A stretch of 64,000 nt of DNA, taken from contig OY755241.1 of assembly GCA_963576725.1 (NCBI GenBank), positions 52,703,955 through 52,767,954 of the forward strand. Reading direction: 5' to 3'. Positions 45,271 through 54,900 of this stretch are shown one piece after another. Under the pieces are notes generated by a model that did not search any database, had not been told where the DNA came from, and worked only from the letters and a program-made list of their open reading frames with translations. Within the stretch, counting starts at the first letter, position 1. Each line of letters starts with the position of its first letter. Source of the stretch: Azorinus chamasolen. Taxonomy: Eukaryota > Mollusca > Bivalvia > Cardiida > Solecurtidae. The translations under genes were made by a program, and so were the position numbers.

Positions 45271-45511
45271 CTAACCCTTTCCCTCAAATAAACGTGTTTT
45301 ATCGCATCTGCAAACAGAGTAGACCCATATCAGTCAGCTCATAGAAGCCATCTGATCAGGGTCTGCTTTGTTTGCTTATGGTGTAATATAGATCTGATTC
45401 TACAGCTTCTGCCTGAGCTTAAATTCCATTTGTTCATATGCCATTATAAAGAATTAATATTCATGATGTCATGATTTCTTACATGAATATATACAACAGG
45501 GAAAGTATTAA
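45271..45511. mobile_element. TTAA-target MITE, family A
   Basis: CTAA + CCCTTTCCCTCAAATAAACG left; CAACAGGGAAAG + TATTAA right. Core: gtagacccatatcagtcagc ... gccatctgatcagggtctgc. Closely parallels 62257-62505. Confidence 0.8.
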
Positions 45512-45569
45512 AACTGGGTCTTCATCAGTCTGTACAAAAGCTTCATCAGAACTAATAATAATTACACTT

Positions 45570-45660
45570 TGTGTATGTGTGTGTGTGAATGTGTGTGTGT
45601 GTGTGGGGGGGGGGTATGCGCGAATGTGTGTCTGAGTGTGTGCGTGTGTGCATGCGCGTG
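45570..45660. repeat. GT/G-rich microsatellite
   Basis: Interrupted gtgtgt runs with an 11-base G tract (45605-45615). Confidence 0.9.
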
Positions 45661-45889
45661 TAGATGCTCTCGTTGGCGAGTATTCATCTTGACTTTAATT
45701 TCCATAGAGAATGTATCATGTCTCAAGTTATGATCAGAGGTCGTTTTAGCTATCGTTATTTTGGTATTATGATACATGTGATTGTCATGTATTGTTCACC
45801 GAAGTATGATTTATAACTCACAGTTATGTAGTTGCTGCATTGTCATGTGAAATGTATTTAGTTTTGCCATTTTGAATGCGGCAAATGAG

Positions 45890-45975
45890 TAAAATTGCAT
45901 TAGAAAACAGTGGGGACCCAGATCAGAGGGCTTCTTAAAGAGCCACCTGATCAGGGTCTGCAGTTTATTAGTCGA
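45890..45975. repeat. Family A hairpin core, solo
   Basis: ggggacccagatcagagggc, apex ttcttaaaga, gccacctgatcagggtctgc. No terminal CCC/GGG found. Confidence 0.6.
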
Positions 45976-46015
45976 AACCTAACAACTTTAACACTTCATA
46001 GAGGCACGTCGGTGT

Positions 46016-46218
46016 TTAACACATTCCCTTATATTGACGCCCTGTTGAAACCATTGTGATAAATAGAGCATTTGCTCCTATAGGAACAAATGCTCTATTT
46101 ATCACAATGGTTTCAAACTACAAAATTCTAAAATGCTTTTTCTCTAGTTAATGCTCCTTTTCAGTAGATTCATTCAAAGAGGTTGGATCTAAAAATAGCC
46201 AATGAGGTAATGGGTTAA
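46016..46218. mobile_element. TTAA-target MITE, family D
   Basis: TTAA + CACATTCCCTTATATTGACG left; AATGAGGTAATGGG + TTAA right. Hairpin: ccattgtgataaatagagca, tttgctcctataggaacaaa, tgctctatttatcacaatgg. Confidence 0.88.
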
Positions 46219-46259
46219 CTATATTGTCCTCTAAGTATCATGCTGAATTGACTCTATAA

Positions 46260-46503
46260 TTAACCCTTTCCCTGTTTAGTCATGAACGAAATAATGACAT
46301 CATCAATATTAACTTAATTAAAATTTATAATGACTTTTGAACAAGAGACGTTTTGACCATGGTAGAAAATGTAGAATCAGATCTACATTATCTCATAAGC
46401 ACACAAAGTAGACCCTGATCAAACAACTCCTACTGGAATCGTCTGATCTGGGTCTACTCTGTTTGCAAATGCGTGATAAAGCGTTTATATGAGGGAAAGT
46501 TAA
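46260..46503. mobile_element. TTAA-target MITE, family A
   Basis: Intact TTAA on both sides; CCCTTTCCCTGTTTAGTCAT left, TATGAGGGAAAG right. Core: gtagaccctgatcaaacaac, apex tcctactgga, atcgtctgatctgggtctac. Confidence 0.87.
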
Positions 46504-46553
46504 ACTATGATGGACCAGTCCACTTTAAATTTGAATATTCAGCATTCAAAAAG

Positions 46554-46776
46554 TTAAGTCTTTCACTATTACCAAAGTCGCATTGGTGATTACATGTACA
46601 TATGCAAACTGTGTTTATCCAGTTGGGCGGCGATCGAGTAACTCGGCGTTTTATCAGGACCCAACTGTTTGTTCTTATGATAATGTTTTCTTGAAGAAAA
46701 AGAAAAAATATAAGCAAAACAATATTTGCAGACGACGCTATTTGCAGACGACAAATTTTGGCAGCCAAAGGGCTAA
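46554..46776. mobile_element. TTAA-target MITE, family B-like
   Basis: TTAA + GTCTTTCACTATTACCAAAG left; GCAGCCAAAGGG + CTAA right. Inner core: atcgagtaactcggcgtttt. The gcagacgacaaattttggc arm is duplicated (46726 and 46744) and matches family B. Confidence 0.65.
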
Positions 46777-46894
46777 TCAATAAGTTTTGTAATTAAAACC
46801 ACATTTCAAGGACAACGTACGAACGCGCAATACCATTGTTCTATCCATGGCACTGGGTCTGTTTTATGAAAAGGTCGTACCCGTGAACTTTGTA

Positions 46895-47135
46895 CAAAAG
46901 GTGTTAAGTGCTTGTGTCAAGTTGTGTGGCGGCCGTTAAAGTCGCCCCATATTTCATTCCCAGTGTTGTGAAATTTTCTGGCCCTTCGGGATCATTCAAG
47001 TGTTGATGTTATTGGTTTTGAAAACTGAATACTGCTCAAGCCTTTGCAAAGGGGTGGGATACTGTTGCTCAAAAATAAACTCAATAAAACCGAGTATGCA
47101 AATTTCTCTTTTTGTATTGCTGCTTTTGCTTTCGA
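46895..47135. repeat. Dispersed repeat P, copy 2
   Basis: aaggtgttaagtgcttgtgt, tggcggccgt, gtcgccccatatttcattcc, gggatcattc and tttctctttttgtattgctg, as in the other P copies. Confidence 0.8.
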
Positions 47136-47185
47136 AGGATCTCCTACTTTCATTCAGAACTTTTGTCGTAAGTCCTAATACATAA

Positions 47186-47414
47186 TGAACCAATTCCCTC
47201 ATATTGACGCCTTTTGACGTCTCTGCAAAAGTCACCTGCTGAAACCATTGTGATAAATAGAGCATTTGCTCCTAAAGGAGCAAGTGCTCTATTTATCACA
47301 ATGGTTTCAAACTACAAAATTCTAAAAGTTTCCTTTTCTCTAGTTAATGCTCCTTTTCGGTAGATTTATTCAAAGCGATTGTATCTTAAAATAGCCTATG
47401 AGGTAATGGGTTAA
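47186..47414. mobile_element. TTAA-target MITE, family D
   Basis: TGAA + CCAATTCCCTCATATTGACG left; GAGGTAATGGG + TTAA right. Hairpin with apex tttgctcctaaaggagcaag. Confidence 0.85.
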
Positions 47415-47654
47415 CAGTCATAACTATTCCCACAGTCGGCATGTTCAAAGATTCTAACATGCGACATGTAACTTTTCTAACTGACCGTTCGAAGGAGGTA
47501 CTTCCATCTTCTCCCAATTTGTTTGTTAATGTCTCTGTGCGTCTCATGACTCATATATGTACTTTCATAAGACAGAATTGTCCTGTTGTAACACACGATG
47601 ATCGCATCATCACAGTATCTAAACTGTTTGAAATTGTGATCATAGATTTGGAAA

Positions 47655-47973
47655 TACAGTTGAACATCGATATCTCGAACTCGGATAACTCGAACTTCGA
47701 TATAACTCGAACAAAAAAAGTTCAGTCCTTCCTTACAATACAGAATTTTCTAAAATATATCGCTACAGGTATCTAGAAACACGTTTGACAGCTTAATACA
47801 AGTCTAAAGTAATGTTGAAAGCTACTGCAGGAGCTTTCAGCATTACTTTAGACCTGTATTAAGCTGTGGCTTTGAGAAATCGTTCAGACTAGAAATAGGA
47901 TGACTCGAACTCCTGTTATCTCGAGCTAATTTGTACGGTCCCTTGAAGTTCGAGTTATCGATGTTCAACTGTA
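47655..47973. mobile_element. TA-target MITE, family G, copy 2
   Basis: Perfect TA on both sides. Left end CAGTTGAACATCGATATCTC, right end GAGTTATCGATGTTCAACTG. The central hairpin pairs gtctaaagtaatgttgaaag with ctttcagcattactttagac around apex ctactgcagga, flanked by cagcttaataca / tgtattaagctg. Confidence 0.9.
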
Positions 47974-48049
47974 ATTGGAAGGAAATATTGTTTTCAGAAT
48001 TAATTTGAAAATGCTAATAGATGATTTCAAAGTAAAAGATAAAGATGCA

Positions 48050-48180
48050 CACTCTAATACTAAAATCGTCATTTACCCACCAAACCTTATGTATGGTGAC
48101 CACTCTTTAGAATCGTTTTTTTTCTAGACGATTCTAAAGAGTGGTCACAACATGAGTTTGGGTGGAGAAATAAAGAAGCA
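48050..48180. repeat. Long hairpin / foldback
   Basis: gtgaccactctttagaatcg is followed 9 bp later by cgattctaaagagtggtcac, a perfect 20-bp stem. Outer arms cacccaaact-like sequences (accaaaccttatg / catgagtttgggtgg) extend it imperfectly. Ends are not defined. Confidence 0.75.
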
Positions 48181-48241
48181 AGTCTGGAAAATGTTTTAAT
48201 TTACGCATCTTATGTGAACCGCTAAATATTAAACAATATAG

Positions 48242-48464
48242 TTAACCTTTAGCCTGCTACGGGCGGATGAGTGAATAGTACTGAATACTTATGCAAACAG
48301 TTTGGATCCTGATGAGACGCCGAGTAACTCGGCGTCTCATCAGGATCTAAACTGTTTGACAGCCTGGTTGTATTTTGGTCGACACATTGATTATAGCTTG
48401 ACTTTTGAAAATGTATTAAGTGAAAATTGTGTAAAAATAATTTGCTCAGCATGCTAAAGGTTAA
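48242..48464. mobile_element. TTAA-target MITE, family F
   Basis: 223 bp including TTAA on both sides. TIRs CCTTTAGCCTGCTA and (inverse) AGCATGCTAAAGG. Core: cagtttggatcctgatgaga, apex cgccgagtaactcggcg, tctcatcaggatctaaactg. Confidence 0.88.
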
Positions 48465-48536
48465 GATAGTATTGCTATAGTATAGAAATAGTACAGAGGT
48501 CCATTGTCCGCCGTCCGATCCCGGATTTAACCCTTT
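48465..48536 (-). pseudogene. RT-like element, copy 2: 3' non-coding piece
   Basis: agaaatagtacagaggtcc and cgtccgatcccggat align with the 3' region of copies 1 and 3 (gtacagatatccg...ttctggat). The homology continues after the family B MITE. Confidence 0.6.
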
Positions 48537-48772
48537 CACCGCCACAGTCGAGTAAATTCACCGAGACAAATAGTGCAGTCCCAGATCAGACGCCGCCTTT
48601 TTAAGGCGGCGTCTGATCAGGGACTTCACTATTTGTCTCAATCTCTAGTTCTATATATGTGCTTTATTCCTTTGAAATTTGCATTTATTTATCTCATTTC
48701 CTTATTTTACTGTATGATTTAACAAAGTTGGATTGCAGACGACAATTGGAAATTTGGCGCCAAAAGGGTTAA
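48537..48772. mobile_element. TTAA-target MITE, family B, with demonstrable empty site
   Basis: TTAA + CCCTTTCACCGCCACAGTCG left; TTTGGCGCCAAAAGGG + TTAA right. Core: agtcccagatcagacgccgc, apex ctttttaagg, cggcgtctgatcagggactt. The flanks cccggat|TTAA and TTAA|aagggcgtcttcat correspond to the unbroken tctggatTTAAgaggtcg of RT copy 3 at 16911-16928. The TTAA is therefore a genuine target duplication. Confidence 0.93.
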
Positions 48773-49357
48773 AAGGGCGTCTTCATAGAGTACTAAGCAT
48801 TTTCTGTCGGCATACATGGAAAGAGGGCAGCATAATTGCAAAAGGGTTGACAACCAGACATGCAGTGTGTTGTAGTAGTATAGGACCATGTCCCGTTTTA
48901 ATGAAATTTTTAACGTATTTGATTGACAAAGTGAGAAAATGGATATGTCCAATAATTTTACAAAGTTTGTAAATCTCATCACTATAAATGCAGAATGTGA
49001 AACATCGTGTTGCAGGAGCGCTTTAAAATTGCACTTGTACTTGCATATAAGTGAGATATTTCCATGGTAAAACTTAGAGAGTGTTTTCTTAATTCATGAT
49101 ATGTATATCCTTGTTTAAGCAGCTTTTCAGTTAAAATGAGATTTCGACTGCTCAAACAGAAGAACACACTCTAGTGAAACGAATAAGTTGAGATGACCCG
49201 TAAGATGGAGTACGGGGAACCACTCCGTCACTATCATGGAAATTTACGATATTAAAATCAAAATTGTCTCTTTTGTCATAAATTTTAGAAGAAATAATTA
49301 TATTGTCAATTTTAAGGTTTAGATCAAGAAAAGCTACATGATCATCGGAAGAGATTA
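48773..49357 (-). pseudogene. RT-like element, copy 2: C-terminal part
   Basis: Frame-shifted homologue of copy 1: VAFLDLNLKID near 49300, KIYDKRDNFDFNIVNF near 49260, SRNLILTEKLLKQGYTYHEL near 49140 and VVNPF near 48855. Several frameshifts (near 49230, 49090 and 48840) show it is dead. Confidence 0.78.
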
Positions 49358-49898
49358 ATAGAATCAGGCATGGGGTTTGTTAAAGACGGGGGTATAGAAC
49401 ACCCCGGCTTTAACAAAACCCATGCTTGATTATTTTTCTCGCTGAAATACGCCCTAAAACCAAGTAAATTAACGAATTTTGTGAAGTACTACTTTACATT
49501 GCGTAATACGACTTCCATGTCTAATAGCAACAGACCGCAGCATAACTTTAAGCGTGACACCAAAATGACGTCATTTGTTCTGACAACCACAAACGTTACG
49601 TAAATATAAAATGACTGAGTGACTACAAAACAACGTCTTCGGTTAATTAAATAGGCTTTTAAAGTGTTTATATGATAAATAGAATTTCATATTCGAGCTA
49701 ATTACTTATATTAATTTCAATTCACAAGGTTGTTGCCTATAGAAATGTTGGTATAATTCTGTAAGAATTCCTTCCCCTGTATTGATTTTACCCAATCGCG
49801 CGTATGAATACACTAGTCACGGGGTGTTCCAGATAAGGATTTCTAGTACGGCTATTTTTAGTAACTCAGCTTATCTAGCACGGCTGAGAAGCGAGAAA
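49358..49898 (-). mobile_element. 541-bp Helentron-like insertion in RT copy 2
   Basis: Interrupts the RT frame between KLNKA and SSDDHVAFLDL. Read on the minus strand it starts TTTCTCGCTTCTC and, near the other end, has the inverse AGCGAGAAA followed by a strong hairpin (catgggttttgttaaagc / ctttaacaaaccccatg) and then the right junction. A 5'-terminal sequence repeated in inverse just before a 3' hairpin is the subterminal layout of Helentron/HINE elements. There is no CTRR end and no coding capacity. Boundaries follow from copy 1 (gagatta|gctttatt) and could be off by 1-2 bases. Confidence 0.6.
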
Positions 49899-50283
49899 GC
49901 TTTATTCAATTTGAGATCTTTTGGGTAAATGGTAGGAATCATAATATCAAAGAAAGGTTTATCTATGTTGAAAACATCATCCAAAATTCGAGAAGTTTCA
50001 TTGAAGGCTTTTATAACATCTGCTTGAGATTGCGAGTTCAAACTCAACATAAAAGTTCTCTCTCAAAGCTATGTAAACACCAATCTGCGACTAGTGGTGT
50101 ACAATTCGTACCCATACGAGTACCAATAGGTATATAGCATTCCCATAACGTACGAATATGTTATCCATAAGAAAGGCGAGTGATTCGCAAACTTCTTAAA
50201 TATTTTTTTCAGCATTACATGCAGGAAATGATGTTTTCTCTGGCAAGTAATTTCTGGATTAATTCAATAAGTTCATCTTTAAT
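49899..50283 (-). pseudogene. RT-like element, copy 2: reverse-transcriptase palm
   Basis: Minus-strand pieces, with frameshifts: KDELIELIQKLL (~50270), SLAFLMDNIFVRYG (~50190), IGTRMGTNCTPLVADW then CLHSFERE (~50125), SRILDDVFNID (~49995; LDD in place of the usual Y-x-D-D) and PTIYPKDLKLNKA up to 49899. The MGTNCxPLxADxxLxSFE and xDDV motifs identify an RT. The class is not L1, CR1 or LTR type; a Penelope-like relationship is possible but unproven. Confidence 0.72.
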
Positions 50284-50513
50284 TTAACCCATTTGCTCCC
50301 ACGATCCCATATATTGGACGTATAGGCAAACAGTGTTGACCCTGATCAGACAACGCATTATGCGGCGTCTGATCAGAGTCTAAACTGTTTGCTGATAGGA
50401 ATTTCAATATAAAACAAAACGAAATTGAAAATAAAGGCCAGGCACCCCTTAGATAAAAACGGACAAATCCAATATATAAACATGGAAGAATCCACTGGGA
50501 GCAAATGGGTTAA
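50284..50513. mobile_element. TTAA-target MITE, family C, nested in RT copy 2
   Basis: 230 bp with TTAA on both sides; CCCATTTGCTCCCACGATCC left, TCCACTGGGAGCAAATGGG right. Core: gttgaccctgatcagacaac, gcattatgc, ggcgtctgatcagagtctaa. On the RT reading strand, ...tcaaga|TTAA and TTAA|agatgaac join into the frame SRL-KDELIEL. Confidence 0.92.
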
Positions 50514-50593
50514 TCTTGAGGACGAGTTGTGTACAGAATAGCAACCGTATGTGCTTACAGTGGATACAAGAAACTTTTTGTTCTTAAGTTCGT
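50514..50593 (-). pseudogene. RT-like element, copy 2: fragment
   Basis: NELKNKKFLVSTVSTYGCYS then VHNSSSRL on the minus strand, the segment upstream of KDELIELIQ in the RT. Confidence 0.6.
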
Positions 50594-50843
50594 TTAACTC
50601 TTTCGACGCCAATGTCGCCTGTTGCCACCATTGAAAACAGTGCAGTCCAAGGTCAGATGCCGCATTTTCAAGGCGGCATCTGACCTTGGAATACACTGTT
50701 TTCTGTATATTTTTAGCCCAAGCATACAGATTTTTAAAAACAAATGTTTTGCTAATATAGCTTTATTATTTAGTTTAGAGTTATATTTAATATAAAATTA
50801 TTATTGCAGACGACACTTTTAAATTTGGCGCCAAAAAAGTTAA
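50594..50843. mobile_element. TTAA-target MITE, family B variant, nested in RT copy 2
   Basis: TTAA + CTCTTTCGACGCCAATGTCG left; TTTGGCGCCAAAAAAG + TTAA right. Core: gcagtccaaggtcagatgcc, gcattttcaaggc, ggcatctgaccttggaatac. It has the same outer plan as family B, but the stem sequence reads AAGGTCAGATGCC instead of CAGATCAGACGCC, with the change made on both arms. Confidence 0.9.
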
Positions 50844-50907
50844 GACTTCTTTAGAGTTTATCGTACAGATGTTTCAGTATACGCATCTAATCTGTATCTC
50901 TAATTTA
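50844..50907 (-). pseudogene. RT-like element, copy 2: most upstream fragment
   Basis: CTINSKEVL on the minus strand continues into NELKNKKF across the MITE. Upstream the match is lost at repeat J. Confidence 0.5.
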
Positions 50908-51806
50908 AGCTCACTTGGCACAAAGTACCATGGTGAGCTATTGGGATGATCCTGTGTCCGGCGTCGTGCGTCGTGCGTATGTGCGTCGTGTGTACGTGCG
51001 GGCGTCAACAATTTACTTAAACATCTTCTTCTCTGGAACGACAAAGCCAAGAGCTTTGATATTTGGTATGTAGCATTATGTAATGGTCATCTACAAAGAT
51101 TGCTCAATTTATGTCCCCCAGGCCAAAAATGGCCCCACCCCGGGGCTTATCAATTGTTTAAAAATATTTTTCTCTAAAATTATAAGGTATAGACATTTGG
51201 TATATAGCATTATTTAATGATCCTCTACCAAGATTAATCAAATTATGACCCCCGGACCAAAAATGACCCGCCCAAGGGCTTATCAGTTCTTCATAGGAAA
51301 ATCTATAAAAAATCTTCTCCTCCAAAACTGTAAGGTCTAGACCCTTGATATTTGGTATGTAGCATCATCTTATGGTTTTCTAACAAAATTATTCGAATTA
51401 TTAGCCCTGGGTCAAAAATGGCCCGGCCCTGGGGTTTATCGGTTTTCAAAGAAAAGTCTTAAAAAATCTTCTTCTCTTAAAAAATCTTTAAAAGTGTTCT
51501 CTGAAATTGTAAGGCATATACCTTAGATATTTGATATGTTGCACTATCTAATAGTCCTCTACCAAGATTGTTCAAATTATGACCTCCGGATCAAAAATGG
51601 CCCGCCCTGGGGCTTATCAGTTTTACATAGGAAAATCTTTAAAAAATCTTCTCATCCAAATCTGTAAGGTCTAGACCCTTTATATTTAGTATGTAGCATC
51701 ATAAATGGTTTTCTACCAAGATTTTTCAAATTATGCAATCTGTCATTGAAATCATAAATCTGTTATGAACAGGTGAGCGATTGAGGGCCATCATGGCCCT
51801 CTTGTT
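50908..51806 (+). mobile_element. Tandem-repeat element J, complete copy
   Basis: Left end agctcac...ggtgagct hairpin, then a cgtcgtgcg-rich stretch (50950-51000) and about five ~155-bp units (tttggtatgtagcattat, ccaagattattcaaattatg, ggccaaaaatggcccgcccc, ggggcttatcag). Right end aacaggtgagcgattgaggg then a hairpin (gagggccatcatggccctc) and ttgtttt. It resembles bivalve elements with core tandem repeats, probably rolling-circle-derived; I saw no target duplication. Confidence 0.75.
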
Positions 51807-51883
51807 TTAGTGTTACTGATAAAAACAAACGCAATGTAATATATAAACAAGCGACAACTGACTGTGATGCACTAGACATAGTC

Positions 51884-51889
51884 TTTATT
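51884..51889 (-). promoter_or_regulatory. Polyadenylation signal of the EF-hand gene
   Basis: tttatt on the plus strand is AATAAA on the minus strand, 43 bases downstream of the stop codon at 51932-51934. Confidence 0.7.
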
Positions 51890-51931
51890 TGGAAACCGGA
51901 AGACTCAGCTGAATAGCGTGTAGGTGGCATA

Positions 51932-51991
51932 CTAGTGACAGGTAGGATGACCGTGATGGTGACCGCCTTGTCCCTCGAGCCCTGTTAAAAA
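51932..51991 (-). CDS. EF-hand gene, terminal coding exon
   Basis: Acceptor TTATTTTCAG just upstream (51992-52001). Codes FLTGLEGQGGHHHGHPTCH and TAG at 51932-51934, continuing phase 0 from the previous exon. A second AG ten bases later would give a different, longer frame and is less likely. Confidence 0.75.
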   Translation of the reverse strand, partial: FLTGLEGQGGHHHGHPTCH

Positions 51992-54900
51992 CTGAAAATA
52001 ACAACAGAATGACTGGTACAACAGCAACTCTGGATCATCGCGCACTTGTATATCAGTATCAGGCCCGGCGCTCACAAAGTAACTGTCTCGAGCTCAGATT
52101 CCAAGTTCTAAATATAGTCCACATAAATATCGATACAGTTATGCAAAGTTGGTTGTCAGTTATAAATGACAATAACCTCTTATTTATATCAAATAAAGAC
52201 TTGTATAAAAGTTGGTATTGAAAGTAAATAGTATTCAAATTTCTCAATTTTTGTCTTCTGTGGGTCTTTTCCAGCTTGGCTTTTCTTGTTTAACCCTTCC
52301 ACCGCCGCAGTCGCATAAATGCACCACGACAAATAGTGCAGTCCCAGATCAGACGCCGCCTTTTCAAGTTGCACGCCGCCTGTTGCACGTCATGAATAAT
52401 TTAGTGTCTCATCACGAATCCATCTGTTTGCACCAAAAGAGTAATTTAGTGTCTCATCACGAATCCATCTGTTTGTACCAAATGAGTAATTTAGTATCTA
52501 ATGAAGAGCCTATCAGTTTGCAGCACATGACTACTTTAGTGTCTGTTTACAGGGTACGAGTAATTTATTGACTCATAAAGAACCTGTTTGCACGACAATA
52601 ATAATTTAGTCTTATCTGTTTACTAGGCAGGAGTAATCTAATGCTTCATCCAGAACCTGTTTGTAGGGCACGGGTAATAAACCCATTTGTTCTCACGATC
52701 CCATATATGGGACATAGGCAAACAGTGCAGACTTAGATCAGACGCCACATAATGCGGCGTCTGATCAGAGTCTAAACTGTATGCTGATAGGACTTTCAAT
52801 ATAAAACAAAACGAAATTGAACATTTAGACCAGGCACCCCTTAGAAAAAAGTGGACTAATCCAATATAAAAACATGGAAGAATGCACTGGTAGCAAATGG
52901 GTTAACTGTCTCATCAAGAACTTTAAGTGTCTTGATAACGACAGGAATAATTTAGTGTCTCATCAATACCTATCTGTTTACATCGCACGGGTAATTAGTG
53001 ACTCATCAAAAACAGATCTACATGTGTTAAAAAACCCGAATAAGTTGGTGTCGCATATAGAGTGTAGGTGTTTGCAAGACAATTGATGTCTCATCTGGAA
53101 TCTAGCTGTATAAAAGACAACGTTGATGTCTCCTATGGACACTAGCTGTTTGCAAGACAACTATAAATATTACACATGTTTTACTGTTTGCAAGACAATT
53201 GATGTCTCATCTGGAGTCTAGCTGTATTAAAAACAACGTTGATGTCTCCTATGGACACTAGCTGTTTGCAAGACAACTATAATATTACACATGTTTTACT
53301 GTTTACAAGACAATTGATGTCTCGCCTGAAGAGTAGCTGTTTACAAACCATTTAATGTTTTATCTCGAGGCTAGCTATTTACAAGACAACGCCGATGTTA
53401 ATCTGCGTCGTATTTGCAATCAATTTGCATTTAGATGAGACACTGAGTAATTCTCACCGGGATCTATTTTGTCCGGCACTTGACCGATAGTTTATGAAAA
53501 GCTTATGTCATGACACTCAGTCAATAGTTTCTCAGATACCTGGGTCCATGCTTATAAAGCTTTTTAGTTGAGTCTGAGTTTGTTATCAAGCTTTTGATTG
53601 GTCCGATTTGAGTTCTCAAGCTTTTGATCGGTCAGATTTGAGCCAAAGGCTAAACTATCTGACCAATCAAAAACTTGAGAACGAACTCAGACTCAACTGA
53701 AAGTTTTATAAGCATGGCTACTGATTATATAGGAAGTATTCAAATGGCAACAAGTCCGAACTTCACCTCCCTTCAGAATTTTTAAGCAGACGTTTTTAGA
53801 GTTAGGTCAAGAGTTAGGTCCATATCTTTCCAAATATTATCGCCTACACAATAATAACGATTTTAACTATTTTTCAGTGTTGTTATATTTTCTGGTCCTT
53901 CGGGATCATTAGTTTTGATGTTATTAGTTTTGAAATTGAATACTGCTTTAGCCGGTGATAGAGGGCGTGAGTAGTGTTGCACTTTTAATTACTATTCATG
54001 AACAGACAAAATAAAACAGAGTCTGCAATTTTCTCTGTTTGCATTGCTACTTTTGTTTTCGAAGGAACTCCCACTTTCAGGATATATTTATTGCACAACA
54101 GCAGGTGTTAAGTGCTTATGTGGCGGTCGTAAAAGGTCGCCCGTATTTCATTCTCAGTGTTGTTATATTTCCTGGTCCTTCGGAATCATTAGTTTTGATG
54201 TTATTAGTTTTACTAATTGAATACTGCTTAAGCTCGTGAGTAGTGTTGCACTTTTAATTACTCCTCATGAACAGACTCAATAAAACCGAATCTGCAATTT
54301 TCTCTTTTTGCATTGCTACTTTTGCTTTCGAATATATATCTACATGTAGTTGTAATGGCCCACTAACTCCCAGACTGCCGTGAGTTGGACGTAGGCAAGA
54401 TGTGTAGACCTAAGGCAGAGGGCCAATGAAAGAGCTTTCTGATTTGGGTCTGACGTTTGCTACACCACTTCATGTCAAAGGTAACACTAGTATATATTTT
54501 TCGTATATAAAGTTGAACTTCGATATCTCGAATTTCAAGGGACTACATGTATACAAATTAGTTTGAGATAACAGATGTTCGAGTTATCCGATTTCTAATC
54601 TGGAAAAAATCTTACATTAACAGCTTAATGTAGGTCTAAAGTAATGCTAAAAGTTCTTTTAGGAGCTTTCAACATTACTTTAGATCTACATTAAACTGTC
54701 ACATGTGCTTCTAGATATGCACAGTGATAAATTTCAGAAAAAATCAGTATTGTAAGTTTTGGAAGGACCGGACTTTTAGTTCGAGCTATCCCGAAGTTCG
54801 AGTTATCCGAGTTCGAGATATCGAAATTCAACTGTATAAAGTGTTCCATATTCCGTTTTTGACGAGGCGACCTTCAATAATATGACAGTACGAGGATTAG

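Noticed and set aside
47441..47776. 111-aa plus-strand frame
   Set aside because: Runs into a family G MITE end; no recognisable domain.
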